The notes under the pieces were generated by a model that did not search any database, had not been told where the DNA came from, and worked only from the letters and a program-made list of their open reading frames with translations. A DNA stretch of 64,000 bases from Pararoseomonas sp. SCSIO 73927 (GTDB lineage Bacteria; Pseudomonadota; Alphaproteobacteria; Acetobacterales; Acetobacteraceae): the NCBI RefSeq assembly GCF_037040815.1, contig NZ_CP146232.1, positions 868,001 to 932,000 of the forward strand, given 5' to 3'. The position numbers and the translations under genes are program-made. This document shows positions 41,421-49,272 of the stretch, piece by piece (the stretch's first letter is position 1; the number at the start of each line of letters is the position of its first letter).

Positions 41421-42400
41421 GGCCGCACCGCCGTCACCGGCTCGGCGGGCATGGGCTGCGGGCGGCGCAGCCGCACCCGCAGGCTCGCCAGCCCCTTCGG
41501 CAGCGCCAGCACCACCGCCAGGATCACCAGCCCCTCCACCAGCCGCTGCCGCTCCGTCAGCACGGTCGCCGCATCCTCCAGCGCCACCAGCGCGAAGGCG
41601 CCGAGGACGGGGCCGTGCAGCGCCCCGATGCCGCCCAGCAGCACCATCAGCAGCGCCTCCACGGACCGGTGCCAGCTCAGCATCTCCGGGTTCACGAAGG
41701 CGTCCGTCATCGCCGCCATGTGCCCGGCGATGCCGGCCAGCGCCCCTGCCAGCACGAAGGCCGCCAGCTTCAGCCGGCGCGTGTCGTAGCCCAGCGCGCG
41801 CATCCGCTCCTCGTTGGCGCGGATGCCCTGCAGCGCGTGGCCGAACCCCGTCCGCATCAGCCCGGCCAGCAGCGCGTAGATCGCCACCAGGAGCCCGAGG
41901 TTCAGCCACAGCAGCACCGCCGGCCGCTGCCGCCGCGGCACCTCCAGCGCCAGCCCCAGCACCTCCAGCGCCGGGCGCGTGACGAAGACCCCGTCCTTGC
42001 CGCCGCCCAGCGCCGTGTCGTGGAACAGGAAGAACAGCATCTGCCCGAAGGCGAGCGTGACCATCAGGAAGAAGAAGCCCCGCGTCCGCAGGCTCAGCGC
42101 CCCGATCGGCAGCGCCGCCACCGCCGCCAGCCCCGCCGCCGCCGGCAGGGTGAGCAGGACCGAGAGCCCGGGCGGCAGCAGGTGCACCGCGTAGGCCCCC
42201 ACCCCGAAGAACCCGGCATGGCCGAGGCTCACCATCCCCGCCCCGCCCACCAGCAATTGCAGGCTGAGCGCGAACATCGCCGCTACCAGCGCCGTGGAGG
42301 CGAGCTGCAGGTGATAGGCCCCCGCCCACAGGGGCATGGAGGCGACGAGCAGCGCCGCGAAGCCGAGGGCGATCTGCCCGGAGGAGGAGGCGACGCGCAT
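41417..42400 (-). CDS. livM: Branched-chain-type ABC transporter permease LivM
   Basis: 327 residues, about nine membrane helices. GGAGMVSLGHAGFFGVGAYAVHLL is the LivM hallmark segment and RANEERMRALGYDTRRLKLAAFVLAGALAGIAGHM is the conserved coupling-loop region; GGIGALHGPVLGAFALVALED follows. The start overlaps the livH stop (TGATG). Forms the membrane channel with LivH. Confidence 0.92.
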   Translation of the reverse strand: MRVASSSGQIALGFAALLVASMPLWAGAYHLQLASTALVAAMFALSLQLLVGGAGMVSLGHAGFFGVGAYAVHLLPPGLSVLLTLPAAAGLAAVAALPIGALSLRTRGFFFLMVTLAFGQMLFFLFHDTALGGGKDGVFVTRPALEVLGLALEVPRRQRPAVLLWLNLGLLVAIYALLAGLMRTGFGHALQGIRANEERMRALGYDTRRLKLAAFVLAGALAGIAGHMAAMTDAFVNPEMLSWHRSVEALLMVLLGGIGALHGPVLGAFALVALEDAATVLTERQRLVEGLVILAVVLALPKGLASLRVRLRRPQPMPAEPVTAVRP

Positions 42401-43269
42401 CAGGCCCTCCGCGCGAAAAGGCCCGCGGGCCGCCAGAGGAGGATGCCCGCCATCAGCAGGTACACCGCCAGCCCCGCCACCTGCGGCAGGTAGGCCTTGC
42501 CCATGGTGTCCACGAGCCCGATCAGCAGCGCGCCCCAGAAGGCGCCGGCGATGGAGCCGATCCCGCCCACCACCACCACCACGAAGCCGATGATGAGGAA
42601 GCCGTCCCCCATGTTCGGGTAAACCGATTGCAGCGGTGCTGCCAGCGCCCCCGCCAGCATCGCCAGCGCCGTTCCCGCCGCGAAGACGAGCATGTGGATG
42701 CGCCGCGCATCCAGCCCCAGCAGGTCCACCATCTCCGGTTTCTCCGCCGCGGCCCGCACCGCCGATCCCACCCGCGTCCGCTCGATGCCCAGGAACATCA
42801 GCGCGGCGACGAGAAGGCACACCCCCAGCACCGCCAGTCGATAGGCCGAGTAGGAGAACCCGCCCACCACGGGCACGGAGAAGTCCAGCGCCGCCGGCAC
42901 CGGCACCGCGTGGAAGTCGTTCCCCAGCAGCATGGAGCGCGCCTCCTCGAACAGCAGGATCAGCGCGAAGGTCAGCAGCACCTGGTCCAGGTGCTCCCGC
43001 TGGTAGAAGCGCCGGAACAGCCCGGCCTCCAGCAGCGCGCCGAAGCCCAGCCCGCCCAGGATCGCCAGCGGCAGCGCCAGCCACAGCGCCCCCGTCCACG
43101 CAGCGATCACGTAGGCCAGGTAGGCGCCCACCATGAACAGGCTGCCATGGGCGAGGTTGATCACGCCCATCACGCCGAAGATCAGCGTCAGCCCGCTGCT
43201 GATGAGGAACAGCAGCAGCCCGTACTGCACGCCGTTGAGGAGCTGCGCGAGGAAGGCGGCGGTGTCCAT
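42400..43269 (-). CDS. livH: Branched-chain-type ABC transporter permease LivH
   Basis: 289 residues, about eight membrane helices. LNGVQYGLLLFLISSGLTLIFGVMGVINLAHGSLFMVGAYL is the typical LivH start and GDGFLIIGFVVVVVGGIGSIAGAFWGALLIGLVDT the typical C-terminal segment. Follows livK after 16 bases and overlaps livM by one base. Membrane partner of LivM in the putative aromatic-acid importer. Confidence 0.92.
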   Translation of the reverse strand: MDTAAFLAQLLNGVQYGLLLFLISSGLTLIFGVMGVINLAHGSLFMVGAYLAYVIAAWTGALWLALPLAILGGLGFGALLEAGLFRRFYQREHLDQVLLTFALILLFEEARSMLLGNDFHAVPVPAALDFSVPVVGGFSYSAYRLAVLGVCLLVAALMFLGIERTRVGSAVRAAAEKPEMVDLLGLDARRIHMLVFAAGTALAMLAGALAAPLQSVYPNMGDGFLIIGFVVVVVGGIGSIAGAFWGALLIGLVDTMGKAYLPQVAGLAVYLLMAGILLWRPAGLFARRA

Positions 43270-43285
43270 GGCCGGGCGTCCCCCG

Positions 43286-44482
43286 TCAGGCCATGCGGCA
43301 CCCCGTGCCCGGATCCGCCAGCGCCTCCGCCGCAACCCCCACCACCCTGTTCTGCCCGCCCCGCGCCTCGCGCAGGTAGATGTTCTGCACGGGGTTGTGG
43401 CTGGGGGAGAGGGTGAAGGCCCCGCGCGGGCTGTCGATGCGTGCGCCCTTCATGGCGCGGCTCAGCTCCCGCTCCGCCCCCACATCGCCCTTCACCGCGT
43501 CCAGCCCGATGGCGATCAGCTGCGCCGCGTCGTAGCCCTGCACGGCGTACACGTCCGCCTCGCGGTTCGTGCGCCCGCGGAAGGCGGTGCGGAAGGCGGC
43601 GTTCTTCGCGTTGTCCAGCCCGTCGCCGTAGTGCAGCGCGCTCCGCACGCCCTCCGCCGCCGCGCCCTGCTCGCCCAGCGCCCCCTCCGTCAGGAAGCCC
43701 GATCCGCAGAGCGGGATCCGGTCCTTCAACCCCGCCGCCGCGTACTCCCGCACGAACTGCACCGCACCGCCGCCCGCGAAGAAGGCGCCCACCGCCTCCA
43801 CGTTCAGCCCGGGAATCTGCGCCAGCAGCGGCTGGAAGTTCGTCTCGGGGAAGGGCAGCTTCAGCTCCCGCACCAGCTCCGCCCCGCCCGTCCGCAGCCC
43901 GTCGCGGAAGCCCTCCGTCGCCTCGTTCCCCGCCGCGTAGTCCCAGGTCACCCAGGCCGCGCGCTTCACCCCCTGCTTCGCCAGCGCCAGCCCCATCCCG
44001 TAGGCCGGCTGCCAGTTCGTGAACGAGGTCCGGAAAATGGAGGGCGCGCAGAGCTCCCGCGTCGCCGAGGCATTCCCCGCATTCGGGATGATCAGCGGAA
44101 TCCCCCGCTCCCGGGATGCCTGCACCATCGCCATCACCACGCCGGAATGCACGGTGCCCACCAGCACCTCCGCCCTCTCGCGCCCGACCAGCCGGTTGAC
44201 GTTCTGCACGGCGTTGGCCGGATTGCTCTCGTCGTCCAGCCGCACGATCTGCACCGCCCGCCCGCCCATGCGCCCGCCGCGCTCCTGCAGGTGCATTTCG
44301 AACGCCGCCGCGATGTTCTCGCCGAGCGAGGCGAAGGTCCCGGAGAAGGGCAGCATCAGCCCCACCTTCAGCGGCGCCCCCTGCGCCACCGCCGGACGGG
44401 CAGGACCCGCCCCGGCCAGGGCCGCGCCCGCGGCAAGCCCCGCGAGCCCACGACGCGTGAACGGCATGGCGCGATCGCCCAT
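43286..44482 (-). CDS. ABC transporter substrate-binding protein LivK-like (putative aromatic acid binding)
   Basis: 398 residues from ATG 44482 (a second ATG at 44467 is possible). The signal FTRRGLAGLAAGAALAGAG has twin arginines, suggesting Tat export. The mature domain is a type I periplasmic-binding fold: KVGLMLPFSGTFASLGENIAAAFEMHLQERGG, ESNPANAVQNVNRLVGRERAEVLVGTVHSGV and KRAAWVTWDYAAGNEATEGFRDGL. First gene of livKHMGF-DUF4863-ligase-hydrolase. A BoxR-type operator lies 88 bases upstream, so expression should follow benzoyl-CoA levels. Confidence 0.88.
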   Translation of the reverse strand: MGDRAMPFTRRGLAGLAAGAALAGAGPARPAVAQGAPLKVGLMLPFSGTFASLGENIAAAFEMHLQERGGRMGGRAVQIVRLDDESNPANAVQNVNRLVGRERAEVLVGTVHSGVVMAMVQASRERGIPLIIPNAGNASATRELCAPSIFRTSFTNWQPAYGMGLALAKQGVKRAAWVTWDYAAGNEATEGFRDGLRTGGAELVRELKLPFPETNFQPLLAQIPGLNVEAVGAFFAGGGAVQFVREYAAAGLKDRIPLCGSGFLTEGALGEQGAAAEGVRSALHYGDGLDNAKNAAFRTAFRGRTNREADVYAVQGYDAAQLIAIGLDAVKGDVGAERELSRAMKGARIDSPRGAFTLSPSHNPVQNIYLREARGGQNRVVGVAAEALADPGTGCRMA

Positions 44483-44569
44483 GGAACGTCTCCCTCTCCC
44501 GAACCGCCCCGGTCATTCGCCTGCCGGAAGCTGATTCCAGAATGGACCATGCCGAGATCGCGAGCGGCA

Positions 44570-44583
44570 TGCAAGATGTTGCA
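44570..44583. promoter_or_regulatory. BoxR-type operator upstream of livK
   Basis: TGCA-AGATGT-TGCA exactly fits TGCA-N6-TGCA, in the only untranslated gap ahead of the transporter-ligase operon. It sits in a wider partial palindrome (GCATGCAAGATGTTGCATG), and a further GCATGC lies near 44611. It is the second such site in this block; together the two would place transport, activation and ring attack under one repressor. No convincing -35/-10 pair can be drawn here. Confidence 0.8.
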
Positions 44584-44660
44584 TGTTGCCGGTGTGGGCG
44601 GCATCATAACGCATGCCGCCGGGTCAGCGAGGCCCGTCCTCTTTTCTCGCCGGGCGCCCT

Positions 44661-44908
44661 GTGGCCAGGGAGAGGAAGAAGGAATTCTTCCTCTCCCCGG
44701 ACCCCTCTCCATCATCTTCTTCTAGGCTTTGGATTTGCTCGGCTGGCGGTGCGCCTCGGGTCGATGACCCGAGGCGACGGCCAGGGCAGGAAGAGGTCCA
44801 TCACGCGGAGACCCCGTCCCAGGACGGCGCGGCGGCAGCCAGATGGAGGTCCAGGGGCCTCAGGCCCTTGGCGGGGGTCCCAGGGGGCAGCGCCCCCTGG
44901 TCCCGAAC
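44661..44908 (+). repeat. Composite hairpin repeat, copy R4
   Basis: Complete copy, A side left, filling most of the 452-base gap between the livK promoter and the gene at 44935. Hairpin A 44668-44697 (arms as in R1); B 44752-44776 (loop GAT); a small C hairpin 44814-44827 (CCGTC-CCAG-GACGG); D 44851-44871 (CCAGGGGCC-TCA-GGCCCTTGG, with one G-T wobble); E 44880-44900 (CCAGGGGGC-AGC-GCCCCCTGG). The E end is 27 bases from the stop of the gene at 44935. The A end starts 178 bases upstream of livK. Confidence 0.9.
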
Positions 44909-44934
44909 CGATCAGAACAAGCCCACCCCCCTCA

Positions 44935-45570
44935 TCACGCCCCCCTGCGGAGCATGAAGATGGCCGAGTAGGCGGGCACGTCCACCTCGGCGCCGAGGGC
45001 GGCGACAGCCTCCCGGTGCCGCACCGCCGCCGCGCGCAGGGCGGCCTCGTCCGTCGCCTCGATCAGGAGCAGGCCGGCAAAGCTCCCGTCCCCGCCGCGC
45101 AGCGCCTTCTCGTTCGTCGCCATGTCGGAACCGTCCCGGTCCACGGTAAGCAGGCGCACGGCGCAAACCCGGTCTTCCCCCGCGATCGCGTCCAGGGAAG
45201 CGTCGGCGGGCGCTGCGCGCGGAAGGCGCATCGCCAGGATGTGCCCGCCCTGCCCCGTGCCGAACGCGCGCACCACCGGCCCACCACCCCGCGCGAAGTT
45301 CCGCAGCACCGGCATGGTGCGGCGGGACCAGGGCGTGGGTTCGTTCAGCCGGGCCAGATAGGCTGCGCTCGTCAGCACCGCCGCGGAGGAAAGGTCGTAG
45401 AGGATGAGATACCGGCACACGCCGTCGAGGCCGGCGCGGAACACGCGCACGCCCTCGAAGCCGGGGATGCCCACCCGCTCCGCCGTGTGCTCGCGGGTCA
45501 GCCAGTGCAGGTAGTCCGTCTCATCGGCCGGATCGACGTCGCTCCAGATCGCGAGCAGCCCGTTCGCCAT
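44935..45570 (-). CDS. Conserved protein of unknown function, ferredoxin-like fold suspected
   Basis: 211 residues, no signal. Two similar halves can be made out: GLLAIWSDVDPADETDYLHWLTREHTAERVGIPGFEGVRVFRA and a C-terminal GSFAGLLLIEATDEAALRAAAVRHREAV. The first half resembles EthD/DUF4286-type dimeric alpha/beta barrel proteins ('W...d..ee.yl.Wl..EH..er..ipGF...R.fr'). Such proteins often accompany tripartite-tricarboxylate-type receptors. It follows the receptor gene, with a strong hairpin between them. Function unknown. Confidence 0.65.
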   Translation of the reverse strand: MANGLLAIWSDVDPADETDYLHWLTREHTAERVGIPGFEGVRVFRAGLDGVCRYLILYDLSSAAVLTSAAYLARLNEPTPWSRRTMPVLRNFARGGGPVVRAFGTGQGGHILAMRLPRAAPADASLDAIAGEDRVCAVRLLTVDRDGSDMATNEKALRGGDGSFAGLLLIEATDEAALRAAAVRHREAVAALGAEVDVPAYSAIFMLRRGA

Positions 45571-45606
45571 GATGCGGAAATCCCTCGATGCTCCAGTGCA
45601 GAACCC

Positions 45607-45637
45607 GGAAGGCCGGCGCGCAGCGCGCCGGCCTTCC
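45607..45637. terminator. Strong hairpin after the receptor gene
   Basis: GGAAGGCCGGCGCG-CAG-CGCGCCGGCCTTCC, a perfect 14-bp stem with a 3-base loop, begins 3 bases after the stop of the receptor gene. No T-run follows. It should end or protect the receptor transcript, or lower expression of the gene at 44935 relative to the receptor. Confidence 0.65.
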
Positions 45638-45640
45638 CAC

Positions 45641-46657
45641 CTATTCCATCTTGATGCCGCGGCGGCGGATCAGCTCGCCCCAGCGACGCGCCTCCTCCGC
45701 CTGGTACGGCGCGAAGGCCTCGGACGTACCGGCGTAGATGTCGATGGAGGCTGCATCCAGCCGCGCCTTCACCTCCGGCATCGCCAGGATCTTCCGCGCT
45801 GCCTCGGAGAGCTGCGACACGATCGCGGGCGGGGTGCCGGCGGGCGCGAAGAAGCCGAAGTCGTTGGTGGCGCGATAGCCCGTGAGGCCGCACTCGGCGA
45901 GGGTCGGCACATCGGGCATCTGCGGGCTGCGCCCGACGCTCGTCACCGCCAGCGCGCGCAGGTCGCCGGACTGGATGTGGGGAATGGCCGTGACGGTGTC
46001 GATGAACCCCATCGTCGTCTCCTTCGCGATCACCGCCTGCACCTGCAACCCGCCGGAGCGATAGGCGACGTGGAGCATCTGCGTGCCGGACATGTCGAGC
46101 ATGAGCTCGGGCGCGAGCTGCGCGATCGTGCCCGCGCCGGCGGAGGCGTAGGTGAGCTTGCCCGGCTGCGCCTTCGCCGCCGCGATCAGGTCGGCATAGG
46201 TGCGGATGCTGCCGGAGGCGTGGACGCAGACGAACATCGCATTCCCCGCCAGCAGGCTGATCGGCGCGAAGCCGTTCTCGCTGTCGTAGGGCAGCCGGTC
46301 GAACAGGAAGGGCGCGAGCGCGAAGGTGCCGGTCGGGGAGACGCCGAGGGTGTAGCCGTCCGGCCGCGCGCGCGCCACGGCGCCGTGGCCGACGGTGCCG
46401 CTGCCGCCGGCGCGGTTGTCCACCACGAAGTTGCCCCCCAGCGCCGTGGAGAGGTGCTGCGCCAGCAGCCGCGCCACGAAGTCCGTGGAACCGCCCGGCG
46501 CGAAGGGCACGATGATCGTGACCGTCCGGTTCGGATACCCCTGGCCTTGCCCTTGGGCCCGCGCGCCGCCGCCGAGCGCCGGCAGGGCCACGGCCCCGAG
46601 CCCGGACAGCAGCGCGCGCCGGCGCAGCCGTGCCGTGTTCAGCAGATCCTCTCGCAT
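45641..46657 (-). CDS. Tripartite tricarboxylate transporter (Bug) family substrate-binding protein
   Basis: 338 residues from ATG 46657 with GGGAGGAGTGACG before it; a start at 46672 is less likely. Signal peptide (LRRRALLSGLGAVALPALGGGARAQ). The Bug pattern is complete: YPNRTVTIIVPFAPGGSTDFVARLLAQHLSTALGGNFVVDNRAGGSGTVGHGAVARARPDGYTLGVSPTGT, and later LAVTSVGRSPQMPDVPTLAECGL. Binds an organic acid in the periplasm. No TctA/TctB membrane genes are present. Encoded between an aroQ-like gene and a gene of unknown role, under a likely GntR regulator. Confidence 0.92.
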   Translation of the reverse strand: MREDLLNTARLRRRALLSGLGAVALPALGGGARAQGQGQGYPNRTVTIIVPFAPGGSTDFVARLLAQHLSTALGGNFVVDNRAGGSGTVGHGAVARARPDGYTLGVSPTGTFALAPFLFDRLPYDSENGFAPISLLAGNAMFVCVHASGSIRTYADLIAAAKAQPGKLTYASAGAGTIAQLAPELMLDMSGTQMLHVAYRSGGLQVQAVIAKETTMGFIDTVTAIPHIQSGDLRALAVTSVGRSPQMPDVPTLAECGLTGYRATNDFGFFAPAGTPPAIVSQLSEAARKILAMPEVKARLDAASIDIYAGTSEAFAPYQAEEARRWGELIRRRGIKME

Positions 46658-46721
46658 CGTCACTCCTCCCATTCCCGTTGTCTTGTTCTTGCTGCCCGGC
46701 GGCCCCGTTTGCGTGCCGCCC

Positions 46722-47171
46722 TCAGCCCAGCAGGTCGTGCCCCAGCAGGTCCTGCATGGAGCGGATCGCGGTCGCGTAGCCCCGCGCCCCGAGCCCGGCG
46801 ATGACGGCGGTCGCGACCGTGGAGACGAGGGAGCGCTGGTAGATCGCCTCCCGCCTGTGGATGTTGGAGATGTGCAGCTCGATGATCGGCCGCCCGAACA
46901 TCTTCAGCGCGTCGAGCACGGGGATGGAGGTGAAGGTCAGCCCGGCGGGGTTGATGACGATGCCCGCGGCGTCGCCATCCGTCGCCTCGTGGATCCAGTC
47001 CACGAGCTGCCCCTCCCAGTTCGTCTGCCGGAAGACGATTGCGGTGTCGCCGGCGGCCTCCCGGCACATCGCCTCCACCTCCGCCAAAGTCGTGCGCCCG
47101 TAGATCTCCGGCTCGCGCTTCCCCAGCCGGTTGAGGTTGGGCCCGTTGAGGACATGGATCGGCCCGGTCAC
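46722..47171 (-). CDS. Type II 3-dehydroquinate dehydratase-like protein (AroQ family)
   Basis: 149 residues from GTG 47171. AroQ landmarks: IHVLNGPNLNRLGKREPEIYG (Asn, Arg and Tyr of the active site), ELHISNIHRRE (general-acid His) and a GLGARGYATAI end. But the segment that reads GGLTHTS in the Mycobacterium tuberculosis enzyme is AGLTFTS here, so the active-site His is Phe, and QTNWEGQL has Trp at a position usually His or Ser. Activity on 3-dehydroquinate may be altered. Its place next to a Bug receptor and GntR regulator suggests a catabolic role for a hydroaromatic acid rather than shikimate synthesis. Confidence 0.82.
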   Translation of the reverse strand: MTGPIHVLNGPNLNRLGKREPEIYGRTTLAEVEAMCREAAGDTAIVFRQTNWEGQLVDWIHEATDGDAAGIVINPAGLTFTSIPVLDALKMFGRPIIELHISNIHRREAIYQRSLVSTVATAVIAGLGARGYATAIRSMQDLLGHDLLG

Positions 47172-47412
47172 GCCCGGCGGCCTTTCCCGCCGGCACCGCG
47201 CACCGCCCCGTCCCGCCACGGCGTCTCGTTCCGCAAGGCCGTCCTCCCCCTCCGCGGCGCCTCTTCAGCCCCGTCCGGCGAAATCGTTAGCAGCAGGAAT
47301 TCGATTCTCAAACCGGCAAATCGCAAATCATCCGATTATCCTTCTCTCCTCGGATGAAGCCGCACTTCTCTCCCGGACCGCCCTGGGGCACCCTGTCCGG
47401 AGGAGATTGCCC

Positions 47413-48171
47413 TTGCCACGCGAAGCCCCTTCGGCCCCGGACGAGGCCACCATCGGCGAAGCGGTCTACCGCCGCATCCGCACCGACATCGTCTTCGGGC
47501 GCCTGCCCCCCGGCCAGAAGCTCGGGCTCGACCGCATGCGCGCCACCTACGGCGCCAGCATCAGCACCCTGCGCGAGCTGCTGAGCCGCCTGGCCTCGGA
47601 AGGCCTCATCGTCGCGGAGGGCCAGCGGGGTTTCGAGGTGGCGCCGGTCTCCGCCGGGGACTTCCAGGAGGTCACCTCCCTGCGCCTCCTGCTGGAAGCC
47701 CACGCCATGGAGGCCTCCTTCGCCGCCGGCGGGCTGGACTGGGAGGGCGGCGTCGTCGCCGCCCACCACAAGCTCGCCGCCCTGGAACGCCAGCTCCTCG
47801 CGGGGGAGCCGGCCGATGTGGAGCTCTGGAAGCGCTACGACTGGGAATTCCACCGCGCCCTCATCGCCGCCTGCGGCTCCAAGGCCTTGCTGCAGGCGCA
47901 CGCGGCCATGTACGACCGCTACCTGCGCTACCAGATGGTCGCCGTGGTCTTCCGCGGCGGCGCGGCGGCCGAGGAGCACCGGCGGCTGCTGGACAGTGCC
48001 CTGGCCCGCGACAGCGCCACCGGCCGGCAAGCCCTCGCCGAGCACCTCGACAACTGCGTCCGGCACGTGCTGGGCAGCGGCGCGCTGGACGCCTTCACCG
48101 CCGGCCAGGCCGGCGAGGCACCCGCCCGCCCGCCTTCCCCCTCCCGCAGGACGGGCCGGAAAGCCCCGTAG
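47413..48171 (+). CDS. GntR-family regulator, FCD (FadR) subfamily
   Basis: 252 residues from TTG 47413 with AGGAG eight bases upstream. Winged HTH: TIGEAVYRRIRTDIVFGRLPPGQKLGLDRMRATYGASISTLRELLSRLASEGLIV. Effector domain of the FCD type: LRLLLEAHAMEASFAAG, WEFHRALIAACGSKALLQAHAAMYDRYLRY and the metal-binding His set (EHRRLLDSALARD, EHLDNC). Divergent from the aroQ-receptor genes, which it probably controls in response to an organic acid. The 241-base gap has an AT-rich patch (47280-47350) but no clear FadR-type palindrome. Confidence 0.88.
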   Translation: MPREAPSAPDEATIGEAVYRRIRTDIVFGRLPPGQKLGLDRMRATYGASISTLRELLSRLASEGLIVAEGQRGFEVAPVSAGDFQEVTSLRLLLEAHAMEASFAAGGLDWEGGVVAAHHKLAALERQLLAGEPADVELWKRYDWEFHRALIAACGSKALLQAHAAMYDRYLRYQMVAVVFRGGAAAEEHRRLLDSALARDSATGRQALAEHLDNCVRHVLGSGALDAFTAGQAGEAPARPPSPSRRTGRKAP

Positions 48172-48409
48172 GCCTCCCTCGGGCACGATGCCGCACCGGC
48201 CCGTCCCGAAAAAATTCAACGTCGTGCCCGCAGCCCTCGGCGGCCCGATCCCTTATCCTGCGGCTGAGAGCGCCGCCCCTGCGATCGGAAGGAAACGCCC
48301 CCCTGCCGGAAGCCCCGCCTTGGACCGAGCCCCCTCCGCTCCCATCTCGGCCCCTCCCCGGGGCGCTCCGGCGCGCGCCCCTCGTCGCACCCCTGGTCAC
48401 TGAGGCAGG

Positions 48410-49258
48410 ATGACCCCTCCCACCGTGCGGACCACCCCCGAGAGGCGGGCCACGCGCGCCCGCGTCCTCTCCCTCCTCCGGGGCCGCCTCAGCGCCGCGC
48501 CGGGCGAGCCCCTGCCCCGCCGCCCCGGCGACCTCTCCATCGGCTCCTACAACGTCCACAAATGCGTCGGCACGGACCGCCGCTTCGATCCCGCCCGCGT
48601 GGGCGAGGTGATCGCGGAGCTGGACGTGGACATCCTCGCCCTGCAGGAGGTGGACCGGCGCTTCGGCCACCGCATCGGCCTGCTGGACATGGCGGGGATC
48701 GAGCGGCGGACGGGGCTGCGCCACGTCCCCCTCTCCAACGTGCCCATGGGCCAGGGCTGGCACGGCAACGCCCTGATGCTCCGCACGGGGGAGGTGACGC
48801 GCCTGCGCCGCCTCACCCTGCCGGGCGGCGAACCCCGCGGGGCGGCCGTGGCCGACCTCCTCCTGCCCGCCGGCCCGCTGCGCGTCGTCTCCGCCCATTT
48901 CGGCCTGCTGCGGCGCCACCGCGCCCGCCAGGTCGCCGCCATCCTGGAAACGCTGGAGGCCGCGGACGACATGCCGACGGTGATCCTCGGCGACCTGAAC
49001 GAGTGGCGCCCCGGCCGCCGCTCCTCCCTCCTCGCGCTGGAAGGGCGCTTCGAGGGGGTGCGCCCGGACCACGCCACCTTCCCCAGCCGCCTGCCCCTCC
49101 TGCCGCTGGACCGCATCCTCGGCCGCCCCTACGGGCTGGTGGAAATGGTGCGCGCCCACGACACCCCCCTGGCCCGCGTCGCCTCCGACCACCTGCCCCT
49201 GAAGGCGCGGCTCCGCCTGGCCGCCGTGCACGGCGCGGCCCTGGCCGAAGCGGCCTGA
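48410..49258 (+). CDS. Endonuclease/exonuclease/phosphatase (EEP) family protein
   Basis: 282 residues, no signal. EEP metal and catalytic motifs: SIGSYNVHKCVGTD, DILALQEVDRRFG, VILGDLNEWRP and a final RVASDHLPLKARL. Closest in style to the small EEP proteins encoded beside phospholipase-D genes, which act on phosphodiesters of lipids or nucleic acids. Only 14 bases separate it from the next gene, so the two are one operon. The 238-base gap upstream holds no recognisable gene. Confidence 0.87.
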   Translation: MTPPTVRTTPERRATRARVLSLLRGRLSAAPGEPLPRRPGDLSIGSYNVHKCVGTDRRFDPARVGEVIAELDVDILALQEVDRRFGHRIGLLDMAGIERRTGLRHVPLSNVPMGQGWHGNALMLRTGEVTRLRRLTLPGGEPRGAAVADLLLPAGPLRVVSAHFGLLRRHRARQVAAILETLEAADDMPTVILGDLNEWRPGRRSSLLALEGRFEGVRPDHATFPSRLPLLPLDRILGRPYGLVEMVRAHDTPLARVASDHLPLKARLRLAAVHGAALAEAA

Positions 49259-49272
49259 ACGGGCGCCGACCG

